Positions 56,596 through 64,000 of a DNA stretch of 64,000 bases are shown here, piece after piece (the first letter of the stretch is position 1; each line of letters starts with the position of its first letter). The stretch is taken from positions 1 through 64,000 of the forward strand of contig JAHDYR010000007.1 of NCBI GenBank assembly GCA_019828565.1, written 5' to 3'. This stretch comes from Carpediemonas membranifera (taxonomy: Eukaryota > Fornicata). The notes beneath the pieces are model-generated. The model did not search any database and was not told the origin of the DNA. It saw only the letters and a program-made list of their open reading frames with translations. The translations under genes were made by a program, and so were the position numbers.

Positions 56596-59500
56596 ATGCA
56601 TTTACCTGAAACAAAACTCAACAACGCCCCGTTCCTGCGAAAGGCCACCACCAAGTCGTGGTATACTTTCCGTCAAGACTACGAGCAGTATGCTGCCCGT
56701 GAAGCCGATCCGATCGTTGCCTTTGACCTAATCGAAACGCAGGTCCTAGAGGTTCTTAAGATCCGAATCCCTGAACTTGAGGGGTTCCTGGAGTACGCTA
56801 ATGAAACGCCGGATGAAGAGCCGGCCGATACCTCTGAACTCAACGAGGCCTTTATCACCATGGTAGACGAGCTGATGCAGCCTCTGGATGAGGTGGACGC
56901 TTTAGATCGCTTTAAGGACTTGTCGTGCGGCTCTGAGGGTAACCTCATTGACAACATGGCCGCGTATGCCCTGGCGTATAAGCGTCAAGTTCGTAACTGT
57001 TGTAAGGTTCGGCCCACGGAGAAGCTCATCGTCGATGCCTTTGTTGCTGGCATCAGGTACGGTCGCTTGAAGGAGCGAGTGAATGCTAAGAAGGCGAAGA
57101 CGCTTGACGAGACGATCGCCGAGGCATTCATCCAGGCCACGGAAGCAGAGAAGGCTCGCAGAGAGCACCAGCGTGTGGAGCGAGAGAGTGCGACCTCCGC
57201 AACGATGACTAAGGCTAAGGAGAAGTCGGAAACTGCTTGTGAGTACTGCCAGCGCAAGGGTCACACTGCTGATACGTGTTGGAAGCGTAAGCGTGACGAG
57301 CGTGAGGGAGTAAAGGGGCAGAAGTACGTTCATCTTAATGCTTTGGTCGCGGAGGACCGCGACAACAGACCCATTGGCGAGGTGGGCATCCTGGGGAGAG
57401 TGTTGGCGTTCCTTTATGACACAGGGGCCTCTACCGACTTTATATCCCAATCCCTCGTCAAAGAGCTCGGCCTAGTCGTCGAGCCCGACCATGCTAAGGT
57501 TAAGCTGGCCACTGGTACGATTTACAACTCACCCGGCATTGTTAAGTTGAGTGCAGATTTTGGAGTGTTGCCATCTACTGGGCGGAGAACTCAAGCTGCT
57601 CTCAATTTGCGGGTGCTACCCGGGCTGAAGCCGACATTAGTTATGGGAATATCGACATTAAGTGCGTTGGGGCTAATCACGATCGTCAAGCCGACGATGG
57701 AGAATTCTGGAGAGCCACACTTCGCGGAGCTTGATGAAGATGAAGTAGACGAGACGTTATTTACCCTTGCTGAAGCGGAGCACGAACTACAGATACGTAG
57801 CTTCCCTGAAGAGACTAATACCATCCTAAGCAAGTACAAAGACGTTCTCGGCGACATTTCGCAGCCAGCAGACGTTCCACCCTTCGAACTGGTTCTTACA
57901 AACCAGAAGGTTATCAACATCCCTCCATACCACGTCTCGGCTGAAGAAAGAGAGGATATGCAGCGCCAGACGGCGCAGCTGGAGGATCTGAATGTGATTG
58001 AGGAGTCTACGAGCAACTATAACAATCCTACGGTGCTTGTATGGAAGCGCGATCGCACCCGCAGGCTCTGCTTGGACTTTCGGCGCCTTAACGACGCGAC
58101 GGAGGACTTCGATCACGACCTCCCTATCATTGACGATCTGGTAGCAAGACTAGAGGGTAAGACCCTCTTCGCTAAGCTGGACCTAAGCAAGGCCTTTCAC
58201 CAGATTCCTATGACCAAGAGCTCACGCAGACTAACGGCGTTTACAGTTGGGAAGCGTAAGTATCAGTACAAGCGTTTAGCTTTCGGACTCAAAGGGGCCG
58301 CAGCCTTCTGTCAGAAGACCCTCGAATCCGTACTGGGCGATGCACTGTGGACACGGTGTCTCGCATATGTAGACGACATAGTAATATTCGGAGAGAACCA
58401 GAGAGAGTACCTCGACAATCTGGACTATGTCTTGAGAAAGCTCAACTCGGCCAAGTTGAAGCTGAATCTGTCCAAGTCTGAGTTCGGACTGACAGAAATA
58501 GAATACTTGGGCTGGCTTGTGAATGGCGACGGCAAGCGAATCGCGCCTGACCGCCTAGAAGGCATCGACCGCCTAACCAGCCCGAGAGATGTTGCCGGAG
58601 TCAGAACCTTACTCGGGTTCACGAACTATTTTAGCCATATGATTCCGAACTACGGCAATATGATGGAGCCAGTCCTGGCTCTGACGAGAGCCAAGGAAGA
58701 GTTCCGTTGGGAGAAGGCCCAACAAGATGCCCTAGTCGACATCAAAGCGACCCTATCTCAGAACAACATGTTAAGTCACCCCAAGCGTGGCTGCCAATTA
58801 ATCCTACAAACCGACGCGAGTGACTACGCTGTCGGGGCAGTTTTGTTACAGATCGAAGACGGGGAGGAGCGTCCGATTGCTTTCTATTCCAAGACACTAT
58901 CGGATGTTCAAAGAAGGTGGAGCACCTATGAAAAGGAAGGCTTCGGCATTTGTTACGCTATGATCAAGGCCGAGCGGTTCCTAGTAGGCAGGCCGTTTAC
59001 TGTGAGAACGGACCACCGGAATTTGCTGTATATCGCGACAAGCACGAACGCTAAGGTAACTAGATGGCGCATGGCACTGGAAAGGTTCGACTATTCCGTC
59101 GTACACGTGCCTGGTCAAGCGAACGGTGCTGCCGACGCGCTATCTCGCCTATGCGGTGCAACAGTCGAGGCAGATGATCACGCCACGTGGATCTCCGAGG
59201 TTCACGGAGGCATACACGGCCATCTCGGAGCGAGAGCGACGGTGAACAAGCTTATATCGCTCGGTAGGAGGTGGAGGGGCATGTATAAGGACGCAGAGGA
59301 GTTTGTCCAGTCGTGTCCTGTGTGCCAGGTCACGCGCAAGACGGCCAAGCCCGTCCAACACTTGCGCCACCGTACGGCAGGTCGCCTGCCGTTTGATGTC
59401 GTGCAGGTAGACACGATCGGACCCATCGCGGAGAGCGAGGGTCTGCGGTACGTGTGCGTGTTAATTGACACGTACTCGAAGCTAACTATGCTGGTCCCCA

Positions 59501-60432
59501 CGCGTTCGACGGACGCAGATGTCGCGGCAGGGGCAATTTTGGCCTGGGTGGGTCACTACGGAATTCCCCGGGTGATTCACAGCGACGGGGGCAGCCAGAA
59601 TAGAAATAAGCTGATTGACGCTCTAATGGAAAGGCTCGGGTCGCAACATCACGTCGGCACGCCTTACCGCCCGGGTTCTCAAGGAATAGTTGAGAGGGTC
59701 AACGCCGAGGTTAAGAGGCATCTAGAGACGCTAATGCTCGATCTGCAGGAGTTTAGATGGACGCGGCTACTACCTTTGGCTCAGTACATCATTAATTCAA
59801 CATCTGTGGCCAGGACAGGCCTATCGCCACTGAATTTGCTTTATAACCAAGACGTGGTCGTAAGACCAGAAGAGATCATGAGCAATGAGAGCAAGATGCC
59901 ATTTGAGGCCTTCAAGCGCAGCCTGGAACTACAGAGAGTCATCCAAGACCAGGCGCTGCAACAACAAACACCAGCAGAAGCATCGCACGTGGCCCTATCG
60001 AACAAGCCAGTGCTGGTAACGACCACTGTCGGCCGCCGCACGAAGCTGGCTGGGCCAATGTGGTGCCAGGGACCCGCAGAGTCACCGAACGTTTACTTCG
60101 TGGAGAACCTGACGACAGGCGTAGTGGCTAAGGTCCATGCCGAGCGTCTAAGGCATTTTGAGTCTGACGCGACAAGGGCTGAGTTGACACGGCTAGCGGC
60201 CCAGAGAGTTGACGAATATGTCGTAGAAGCGATCGACTCTCACAAATTTGAGGACGGCGTCCTTCACCTACATGTGCTGTGGGAGGGGTACCTCGAGGAA
60301 GAGGCGACATGGGAACGCTTCAACGCCGACCTTGATGAACTTAGGGCGTTTGAGGAGTACCTCGCAGACAAACCGAGTTTGCGCAGAAAACTCCGAGGTC
60401 AAAGGAAATTAGCTTCCTATAGGCAGCGCTAA
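56596..60432 (+). CDS. Element H gag-pol polyprotein (about 1278 aa, intact)
   Basis: The first ATG is 56596, 12 nt after the LTR; the frame is also open upstream without an ATG. Gag carries a single knuckle CEYCQRKGHTADTC near residue 220. Protease: FLYDTGASTDFI (about 275). RT: NPTVLVWKRDRTRRLCLDF, KLDLSKAFHQIPM, FGLKGAAAFCQ and YVDDIVIFG. RNase H: ILQTDASDYAVGAVLLQ and RTDHRNLLYIA. Integrase: HLGA, CPVCQVT, VQVDTIGPIAES, IHSDGGSQNRN and SQGIVERVNAEV. A chromodomain-like end reads HVLWEGYLEEEATWERF. No catalytic residue is missing. It is the intact relative of E. Confidence 0.95.
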   Translation: MHLPETKLNNAPFLRKATTKSWYTFRQDYEQYAAREADPIVAFDLIETQVLEVLKIRIPELEGFLEYANETPDEEPADTSELNEAFITMVDELMQPLDEVDALDRFKDLSCGSEGNLIDNMAAYALAYKRQVRNCCKVRPTEKLIVDAFVAGIRYGRLKERVNAKKAKTLDETIAEAFIQATEAEKARREHQRVERESATSATMTKAKEKSETACEYCQRKGHTADTCWKRKRDEREGVKGQKYVHLNALVAEDRDNRPIGEVGILGRVLAFLYDTGASTDFISQSLVKELGLVVEPDHAKVKLATGTIYNSPGIVKLSADFGVLPSTGRRTQAALNLRVLPGLKPTLVMGISTLSALGLITIVKPTMENSGEPHFAELDEDEVDETLFTLAEAEHELQIRSFPEETNTILSKYKDVLGDISQPADVPPFELVLTNQKVINIPPYHVSAEEREDMQRQTAQLEDLNVIEESTSNYNNPTVLVWKRDRTRRLCLDFRRLNDATEDFDHDLPIIDDLVARLEGKTLFAKLDLSKAFHQIPMTKSSRRLTAFTVGKRKYQYKRLAFGLKGAAAFCQKTLESVLGDALWTRCLAYVDDIVIFGENQREYLDNLDYVLRKLNSAKLKLNLSKSEFGLTEIEYLGWLVNGDGKRIAPDRLEGIDRLTSPRDVAGVRTLLGFTNYFSHMIPNYGNMMEPVLALTRAKEEFRWEKAQQDALVDIKATLSQNNMLSHPKRGCQLILQTDASDYAVGAVLLQIEDGEERPIAFYSKTLSDVQRRWSTYEKEGFGICYAMIKAERFLVGRPFTVRTDHRNLLYIATSTNAKVTRWRMALERFDYSVVHVPGQANGAADALSRLCGATVEADDHATWISEVHGGIHGHLGARATVNKLISLGRRWRGMYKDAEEFVQSCPVCQVTRKTAKPVQHLRHRTAGRLPFDVVQVDTIGPIAESEGLRYVCVLIDTYSKLTMLVPTRSTDADVAAGAILAWVGHYGIPRVIHSDGGSQNRNKLIDALMERLGSQHHVGTPYRPGSQGIVERVNAEVKRHLETLMLDLQEFRWTRLLPLAQYIINSTSVARTGLSPLNLLYNQDVVVRPEEIMSNESKMPFEAFKRSLELQRVIQDQALQQQTPAEASHVALSNKPVLVTTTVGRRTKLAGPMWCQGPAESPNVYFVENLTTGVVAKVHAERLRHFESDATRAELTRLAAQRVDEYVVEAIDSHKFEDGVLHLHVLWEGYLEEEATWERFNADLDELRAFEEYLADKPSLRRKLRGQRKLASYRQR

Positions 60433-60492
60433 TAACCAACGGCTCATCAAAAAGCCATTTTGGGGTTTTGCCCAGTTGGTGACCGCAGCCTA

Positions 60493-60501
60493 GGGGGGGA
60501 A
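60493..60501 (+). promoter_or_regulatory. Internal purine tract of H
   Basis: GGGGGGAAG, identical to the nine bases abutting the 3' LTR (60733-60741), 240 bp upstream of them. Confidence 0.6.
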
Positions 60502-60732
60502 GAGCAGAACGTTGGAATCTAGTTACTGATATTGGTTATTTCTTATGTTCTACACCATTCTGTGCGCTATTTGTTCGTTTAGAACAGCGTTCTTCAGACT
60601 ATTGTGCTCAATTGCGTTTTTGACTTCACTGGAGTCGGTCTGGCGGGTTTTGCATTTCGCCGGACTTGAACCGTTAGAATTTTTGCTGACGGTTGGGAGG
60701 CACGTTTGAGCTTGTGGACGGTTTGGGATCAT

Positions 60733-60741
60733 GGGGGGAAG
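60733..60741 (+). promoter_or_regulatory. Terminal polypurine tract of H
   Basis: GGGGGGAAG directly before the 3' LTR, the expected plus-strand primer. The 300 bp from the pol stop to here hold no gene. Confidence 0.8.
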
Positions 60742-60835
60742 TGTCATGACGACCTCATTTAATGATCAGTCTTATTTGGTCAATGATCTCAAACCTGCTT
60801 CTAAATTTCACTCTCTCAATTGTTTGGGTACCACA
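60742..60835 (+). repeat. 3' LTR of H (94 bp)
   Basis: Matches the 5' LTR except for one base; followed by the GCAGC duplicate. Confidence 0.95.
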
Positions 60836-60840
60836 GCAGC

Positions 60841-61422
60841 CGCGCCGATACCAACCGTGTCCTACTCTCTCCTCCCCAAGAGGGGGTGGGGGAGCTCCAT
60901 ACCTACATGAAGGAGCTCCTGGAAGACCAGCGACGCCTTATCCAGGCTATGCCCGACGCCAGGGCACAGGCACATGACGATGTCGATCCCACTTACCTGC
61001 CTAACGCCGGTGACGCAGTTGTTGTGACCCGCCCGGATCACCTGCGTCCTTCCAAACTCTCGTCGCTCTACATGGGCCCTTACACGATCCAAGAAGTCCA
61101 CGCCGACCAAGCCTTCGTCTCCCTCCTCAACCTCCGCACGGACAAGCTGGAGACATTCCATCTGTCCAGGGTCTTCCCCTTTAACGGCCAATACTCCAAC
61201 GCCGACCTCCGCGACATCGCCGCACGCGACCCCCAGGAGTACACCGTTGAGGCCATTGTCGACCACCGTCTCGGCCGCCGCCGCCGCCAACACCGGTTCC
61301 TCGTCCGCTGGGCAGGGTATTCCGCCGACTTTGATGAATGGCTCCCGTATGCCGAGGTCCGCGACCTCGCCGCGCTCGACGCCTACCTCGGACCATCCCG
61401 GTCTCCAGCTCTAAGCGAGTAG
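60841..61422 (+). pseudogene. Element G integrase C-terminus and chromodomain
   Basis: It continues the G integrase after element H. Segments: ELHTYMKELLEDQRRLIQAM, a GPY/F-like stretch (RPDHLRPSKLSSLYMGPYTI) and a chromodomain (EYTVEAIVDHRLGRRRRQHR, then FLVRWAGYSADFDEWLPY), ending at 61422. No LTR of G is recognisable after it. G is a chromovirus lineage distinct from B/C/D and from E/H. Confidence 0.85.
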
Positions 61423-61461
61423 TGTTATAAGCGAGGAGTATCGAGCTGTTGCCCGGGGTGT

Positions 61462-61806
61462 TTACGTGTTACATATGTAATATGTAATTCCCCGGGGTTG
61501 ATTCGCTCCTGTGATTTGGTCTCGCCCGGTCAAATTCGACACCCTTGTGTCGAATTTTAAATCACTCTTCGCCAGCTTTGCCTTTGTTGTCTCCGTTCGC
61601 GAGAACAGAGTGTAGTTCTTGTCGGATGTGTCTGTGCCTTCGGCCTTGAGTTCGAGGGCAAATGACTCCTCAATGAGGACGGACAGTGGGATGCTTGGGT
61701 TTTGTATAGTAAAAATCGTTGCTCGGCGCTCAAACACCTCAAGAGTCTCTAGTGTTAGATTTGAAGGAGAAAGCTCAGGAATTTGAACAGTTAACGACAT
61801 CAGCAC
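61462..61806 (-). CDS. Element I gag N-terminal fragment
   Basis: A minus-strand frame whose ATG lies just after an AATACTAGTATT motif, as in F and D. The product is about 114 aa (LTVQIPELSPSNLTLETLEV, FERRATIFTIQNPSIPLSVL) with no knuckle. It ends at 61462 and nothing of pol follows, so it is the 5' remnant of an otherwise lost gypsy element. The frame crosses a long hairpin (61534-61560). Identification rests on the leader motif and is tentative. Confidence 0.45.
   Translation of the reverse strand: MLMSLTVQIPELSPSNLTLETLEVFERRATIFTIQNPSIPLSVLIEESFALELKAEGTDTSDKNYTLFSRTETTKAKLAKSDLKFDTRVSNLTGRDQITGANQPRGITYYICNT
61534..61560. repeat. Long hairpin of the LTR type
   Basis: Arms AAATTCGACAC and GTGTCGAATTT around CCTT. 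The core equals the GACACCCTTGTGTC hairpin of the C LTR, so this may be LTR-derived sequence. Confidence 0.55.
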
Positions 61807-61810
61807 AGCT

Positions 61811-61822
61811 AATACTAGTATT
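61811..61822 (-). promoter_or_regulatory. Palindromic PBS-position motif of I
   Basis: AATACTAGTATT, preceded on the minus strand by CAACCGACA, as at an LTR end. It is followed by the ATG of the gag fragment. Confidence 0.5.
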
Positions 61823-61833
61823 GTCGGTTGAAA

Positions 61834-62210
61834 TCATTTACAGTAAACCGCAGCGCGGTAAAAGTGGTCAAAACTGGACGAGCAGTTTATAGGCCAGGCC
61901 GTTCCTGGCGTGCGGTGCCCATCGCCGCGGAGCCGCAGACCTACGTAGCTGCGGAGAGCAGCACAGAGAGTGTGTGGTCTACAAGTCGAACCGAGTCGAA
62001 CCGCTTGTTGGTCAAGTCATATCATCACCATAGTCCATGCAGCGTGAGATTTTGTCGTTCATGCTGCCATATGTCGTGACAGCTGCTCAGATCATCATGG
62101 GAACACGATGGTGATGGGCCTCTGATCTCCTATGGCGGTAGGGGTCTCCCGGCCATCGTCTGTGCCCGTTTACATATATTCAGTGCATTAACATAACAAG
62201 TATACCGTCC
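61834..62210. other. Intergenic region next to host gene
   Basis: No supportable gene. It includes the inferred LTR end of I and the 3' flank of the host gene. AAACCGCAG...GGTCAAAAC at 61845 recurs in part at 53442. Confidence 0.4.
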
Positions 62211-64000
62211 TCACATACCGGCACCCGATCCCAGCTGGACAATATTCCGCAGCACGCTTTTGGACCTCTCGGCCTCTTCCACAGCTGCCCTCGCTGTCTC
62301 CTCAGCCCTTGCTAACGCGGCCTTGGCATCAGTGTGACTCATCTGAAGGGCCCAGAGTGATTCATTGGACTCATTCAATGCCAGCTTTGCTGCTGCAAGG
62401 GAGCCGGAGAGATTCTGATTCACTCCGCGTAGGTCTGCCACCTGCCTTGTGAGTTCGGCCATCTTGTTCTCCAACTCTGCCGTCCTCTCCTTTGCCTGGA
62501 CGTTCTCCCGCTCTAACCGGCCTATCATAGGTCTCAGCCTGCCGACCTCGCCCTCTGCCAGTGATCGCATCCGCCTCTCATCCTCGAAGGCGGACCGGGC
62601 CTGCCTGAGCTCTACCTGCGTGCCCTCGAGTGCCTCCTCCAGCACCGAAACCCTGGTCTCGCTGTCCTTAGCGTCCTGGGCGAGTCGGTTGGCCTCAGCA
62701 ACAGCCATGGCAAGGGTGCCGGACATCTCCTTTTCCTTAGACTGCACTGACTCCAGTGACTCAGTGAGTGAGTCATTTGACTGCTTCATATTGTCCAGCT
62801 CAGCCCGCAGTCTCTCATTGACGGACCGCTCTCGGTCAAGCTCAGCGGACAACATTGTGATGCTCTCCATTTCATTCTCTGCGTGCAATCGAGTCTCATT
62901 GAGAGTGCCCTGCATCTCCATCAGCTGTGCATGTGACTGTCTCAGCTCATTTCGTGCTGTCTCGAGCTCGGCTAAAGTTGTCGTGTGTTCATCATCCTTA
63001 AACTGCACCTCGGCTTGAGTTCTTTGGATGAGATGTCGAGCCTCGTCCAGCTCAGCCAGGGCCCTGCTATGGGCCATGGCGTGGGATTTGAGCGATTCAA
63101 CCTCTCTCCTGAGTTGATCTTGACTTGACCAACAATCAGTGGTGGCTTCGACGATAGCCAGCGAGGTTCGGGCAATGAGGTCAGACATACCATCATGTGG
63201 CTGCGTCACGTGTATCTCACTGATTATCTCAAGAGCTCTGGAACACGCTGAAGCGCTACACCCCAGGGCGAGGGTCCGACCGGCGATGGAGGCGAGAGCT
63301 GCGGTGTATCTCCGGTCTGCCGCACCAAGGGGCCCCGCACCATTGCTCGCAGCCAGCGGTGCGGCATGGACCGCCCATGACACGAGACACCTCTCGGCCT
63401 GGATGTTGCGGTGGCCTCGGTGGAGAATGAGCTGACTGATCCGCTCGCATAGGTCAAGGATGGTCTGCCCGGTAGTCGAATCGATCGGAGTTGAAGTTGG
63501 AGCGACCACTGCTAGCCTACATGTGTCCGCGGCGTATTTCAGAATGCTCAGCTGCGGGGGATCTGGGGTTAGTGTCAGATTTGACTGGAGAATCTCAGTC
63601 ATCGCATCTTTAGATACGGAAAACAAATCCATGGCCACGGATCTGATACTATCAATAACAGATTCGGCGATGGCAGCCAAGAACTCTGCGCTGGCGTAGG
63701 CCACTGCGGCATTTGTCCCGCTCAACGGCAGCATCGCGTGCCGTATGACAGTTTCCACGACCCCCTGAGCCCTGACTACGATAGAGACAGGCTCACTGGT
63801 CGGTTGCAGTCCAGCCAGGTGTGTAAGGAAGTTGAGTCGACTAACAGTGACTTCAGCCAAGTCAGTGTCACTATCCGCTGTGACAGGTTCCAGGGCCTCT
63901 ACCATGGTATGTGCTAAGTGGTTGACATCGACACACTTAGTGAGGGCATCTGCTGTCTCTGTGTCGCGTATTAAGCGCCTGACAATGACAGCGGTTGGTT
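62211..64000 (-). CDS. Host coiled-coil protein, 5' end outside the window
   Basis: A minus-strand frame ends at 62211 (GAGM then TGA) and is open to the right edge, so the ATG at 63903-63905 is internal or one of several starts. The first 270 visible residues are helical and Ala-rich (VAYASAEFLAAIAESVIDS, QTILDLCERISQLILHRGH), possibly a repeat domain. From about 63115 to 62250 a long coiled coil follows (DQLRREVESLKSHAMAHSRA, ELDRERSVNERLRAELDNMK, EVGRLRPMIGRLERENVQAK). It has no transposon signature. A cytoskeletal, tethering or scaffold role is usual for such proteins but cannot be chosen here. It is the only clear host protein gene in the window. Confidence 0.8.
   Translation of the reverse strand, partial: PTAVIVRRLIRDTETADALTKCVDVNHLAHTMVEALEPVTADSDTDLAEVTVSRLNFLTHLAGLQPTSEPVSIVVRAQGVVETVIRHAMLPLSGTNAAVAYASAEFLAAIAESVIDSIRSVAMDLFSVSKDAMTEILQSNLTLTPDPPQLSILKYAADTCRLAVVAPTSTPIDSTTGQTILDLCERISQLILHRGHRNIQAERCLVSWAVHAAPLAASNGAGPLGAADRRYTAALASIAGRTLALGCSASACSRALEIISEIHVTQPHDGMSDLIARTSLAIVEATTDCWSSQDQLRREVESLKSHAMAHSRALAELDEARHLIQRTQAEVQFKDDEHTTTLAELETARNELRQSHAQLMEMQGTLNETRLHAENEMESITMLSAELDRERSVNERLRAELDNMKQSNDSLTESLESVQSKEKEMSGTLAMAVAEANRLAQDAKDSETRVSVLEEALEGTQVELRQARSAFEDERRMRSLAEGEVGRLRPMIGRLERENVQAKERTAELENKMAELTRQVADLRGVNQNLSGSLAAAKLALNESNESLWALQMSHTDAKAALARAEETARAAVEEAERSKSVLRNIVQLGSGAGM

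Larger units (their letters stand above)
56491..60835 (+). mobile_element. Gypsy element H (complete, apparently intact, 94-bp LTRs)
   Basis: A 4345-bp Ty3/gypsy element with 94-bp LTRs that differ at one visible base, a 5-bp target duplication GCAGC (56486-56490 and 60836-60840) and one long gag-pol ORF. It has no accessory gene. It belongs to the same clade as E and is inserted in the pol gene of G. Confidence 0.96.

Overview
The window is eukaryotic and almost entirely transposable-element DNA: nested Ty3/gypsy LTR retrotransposons, tyrosine-recombinase (DIRS/Ngaro-type) retrotransposons and non-LTR (LINE) elements. Only two tRNA genes (Tyr, Cys) and one protein gene at the right edge look like host genes. 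Pol III-type tRNAs with internal promoters, AATAAA signals, a probable GT-AG intron and chromodomain integrases rule out bacteria. A microbial eukaryote fits best; an alveolate such as Perkinsus is only a guess, because no lineage marker is visible.

Layout, left to right. 1-2910: gypsy element A (minus, runs off the left edge). 2911-4074: unassigned coding remnants. 4075-16587: a foldback of two truncated copies of one gypsy family (B' minus, B plus), hit by LINE pieces alpha, beta and gamma. 16588-22500: a small AT-rich stretch, then a DIRS-type fragment (DIRS-4) split by gypsy E (17212-21494, 67-bp LTRs, CCCTC target duplication). 22501-27795: decayed gypsy F. 27811-27883: tRNA-Tyr. 27916-41399: two tandem Ngaro-like DIRS-1 copies, the first split by gypsy C (30154-36100). 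41421-41493: tRNA-Cys. 41496-52178: DIRS-2, split by the apparently intact gypsy D (43894-49929). 52179-56490: a DIRS-3 fragment, LINE delta and the front of gypsy G. 56491-60835: intact gypsy H, inserted in G. 60841-61833: the rest of G and a gag fragment of gypsy I. 62211-64000: a host coiled-coil gene running off the right edge.

Three shared designs in the gypsy elements go beyond standard annotation. (1) No element shows a tRNA-type TGG primer-binding site; instead each visible 5' LTR end is overlapped by a perfect 10-12-bp palindrome whose sequence differs between families. (2) Four families carry a second copy of the polypurine tract 233-240 bp upstream of the one abutting the 3' LTR. 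(3) Family B/C, D and probably F carry an extra gene on the opposite strand between pol and the 3' LTR, convergent with pol. The B/C and D proteins look homologous to each other; I recognise no known family. Elements C and D also share a 4-bp GTCC target duplication at a GTCCTGG site inside DIRS elements.

Most frameshifts between near-identical copies fall in runs of C/G, so some apparent pseudogenes may be assembly errors.
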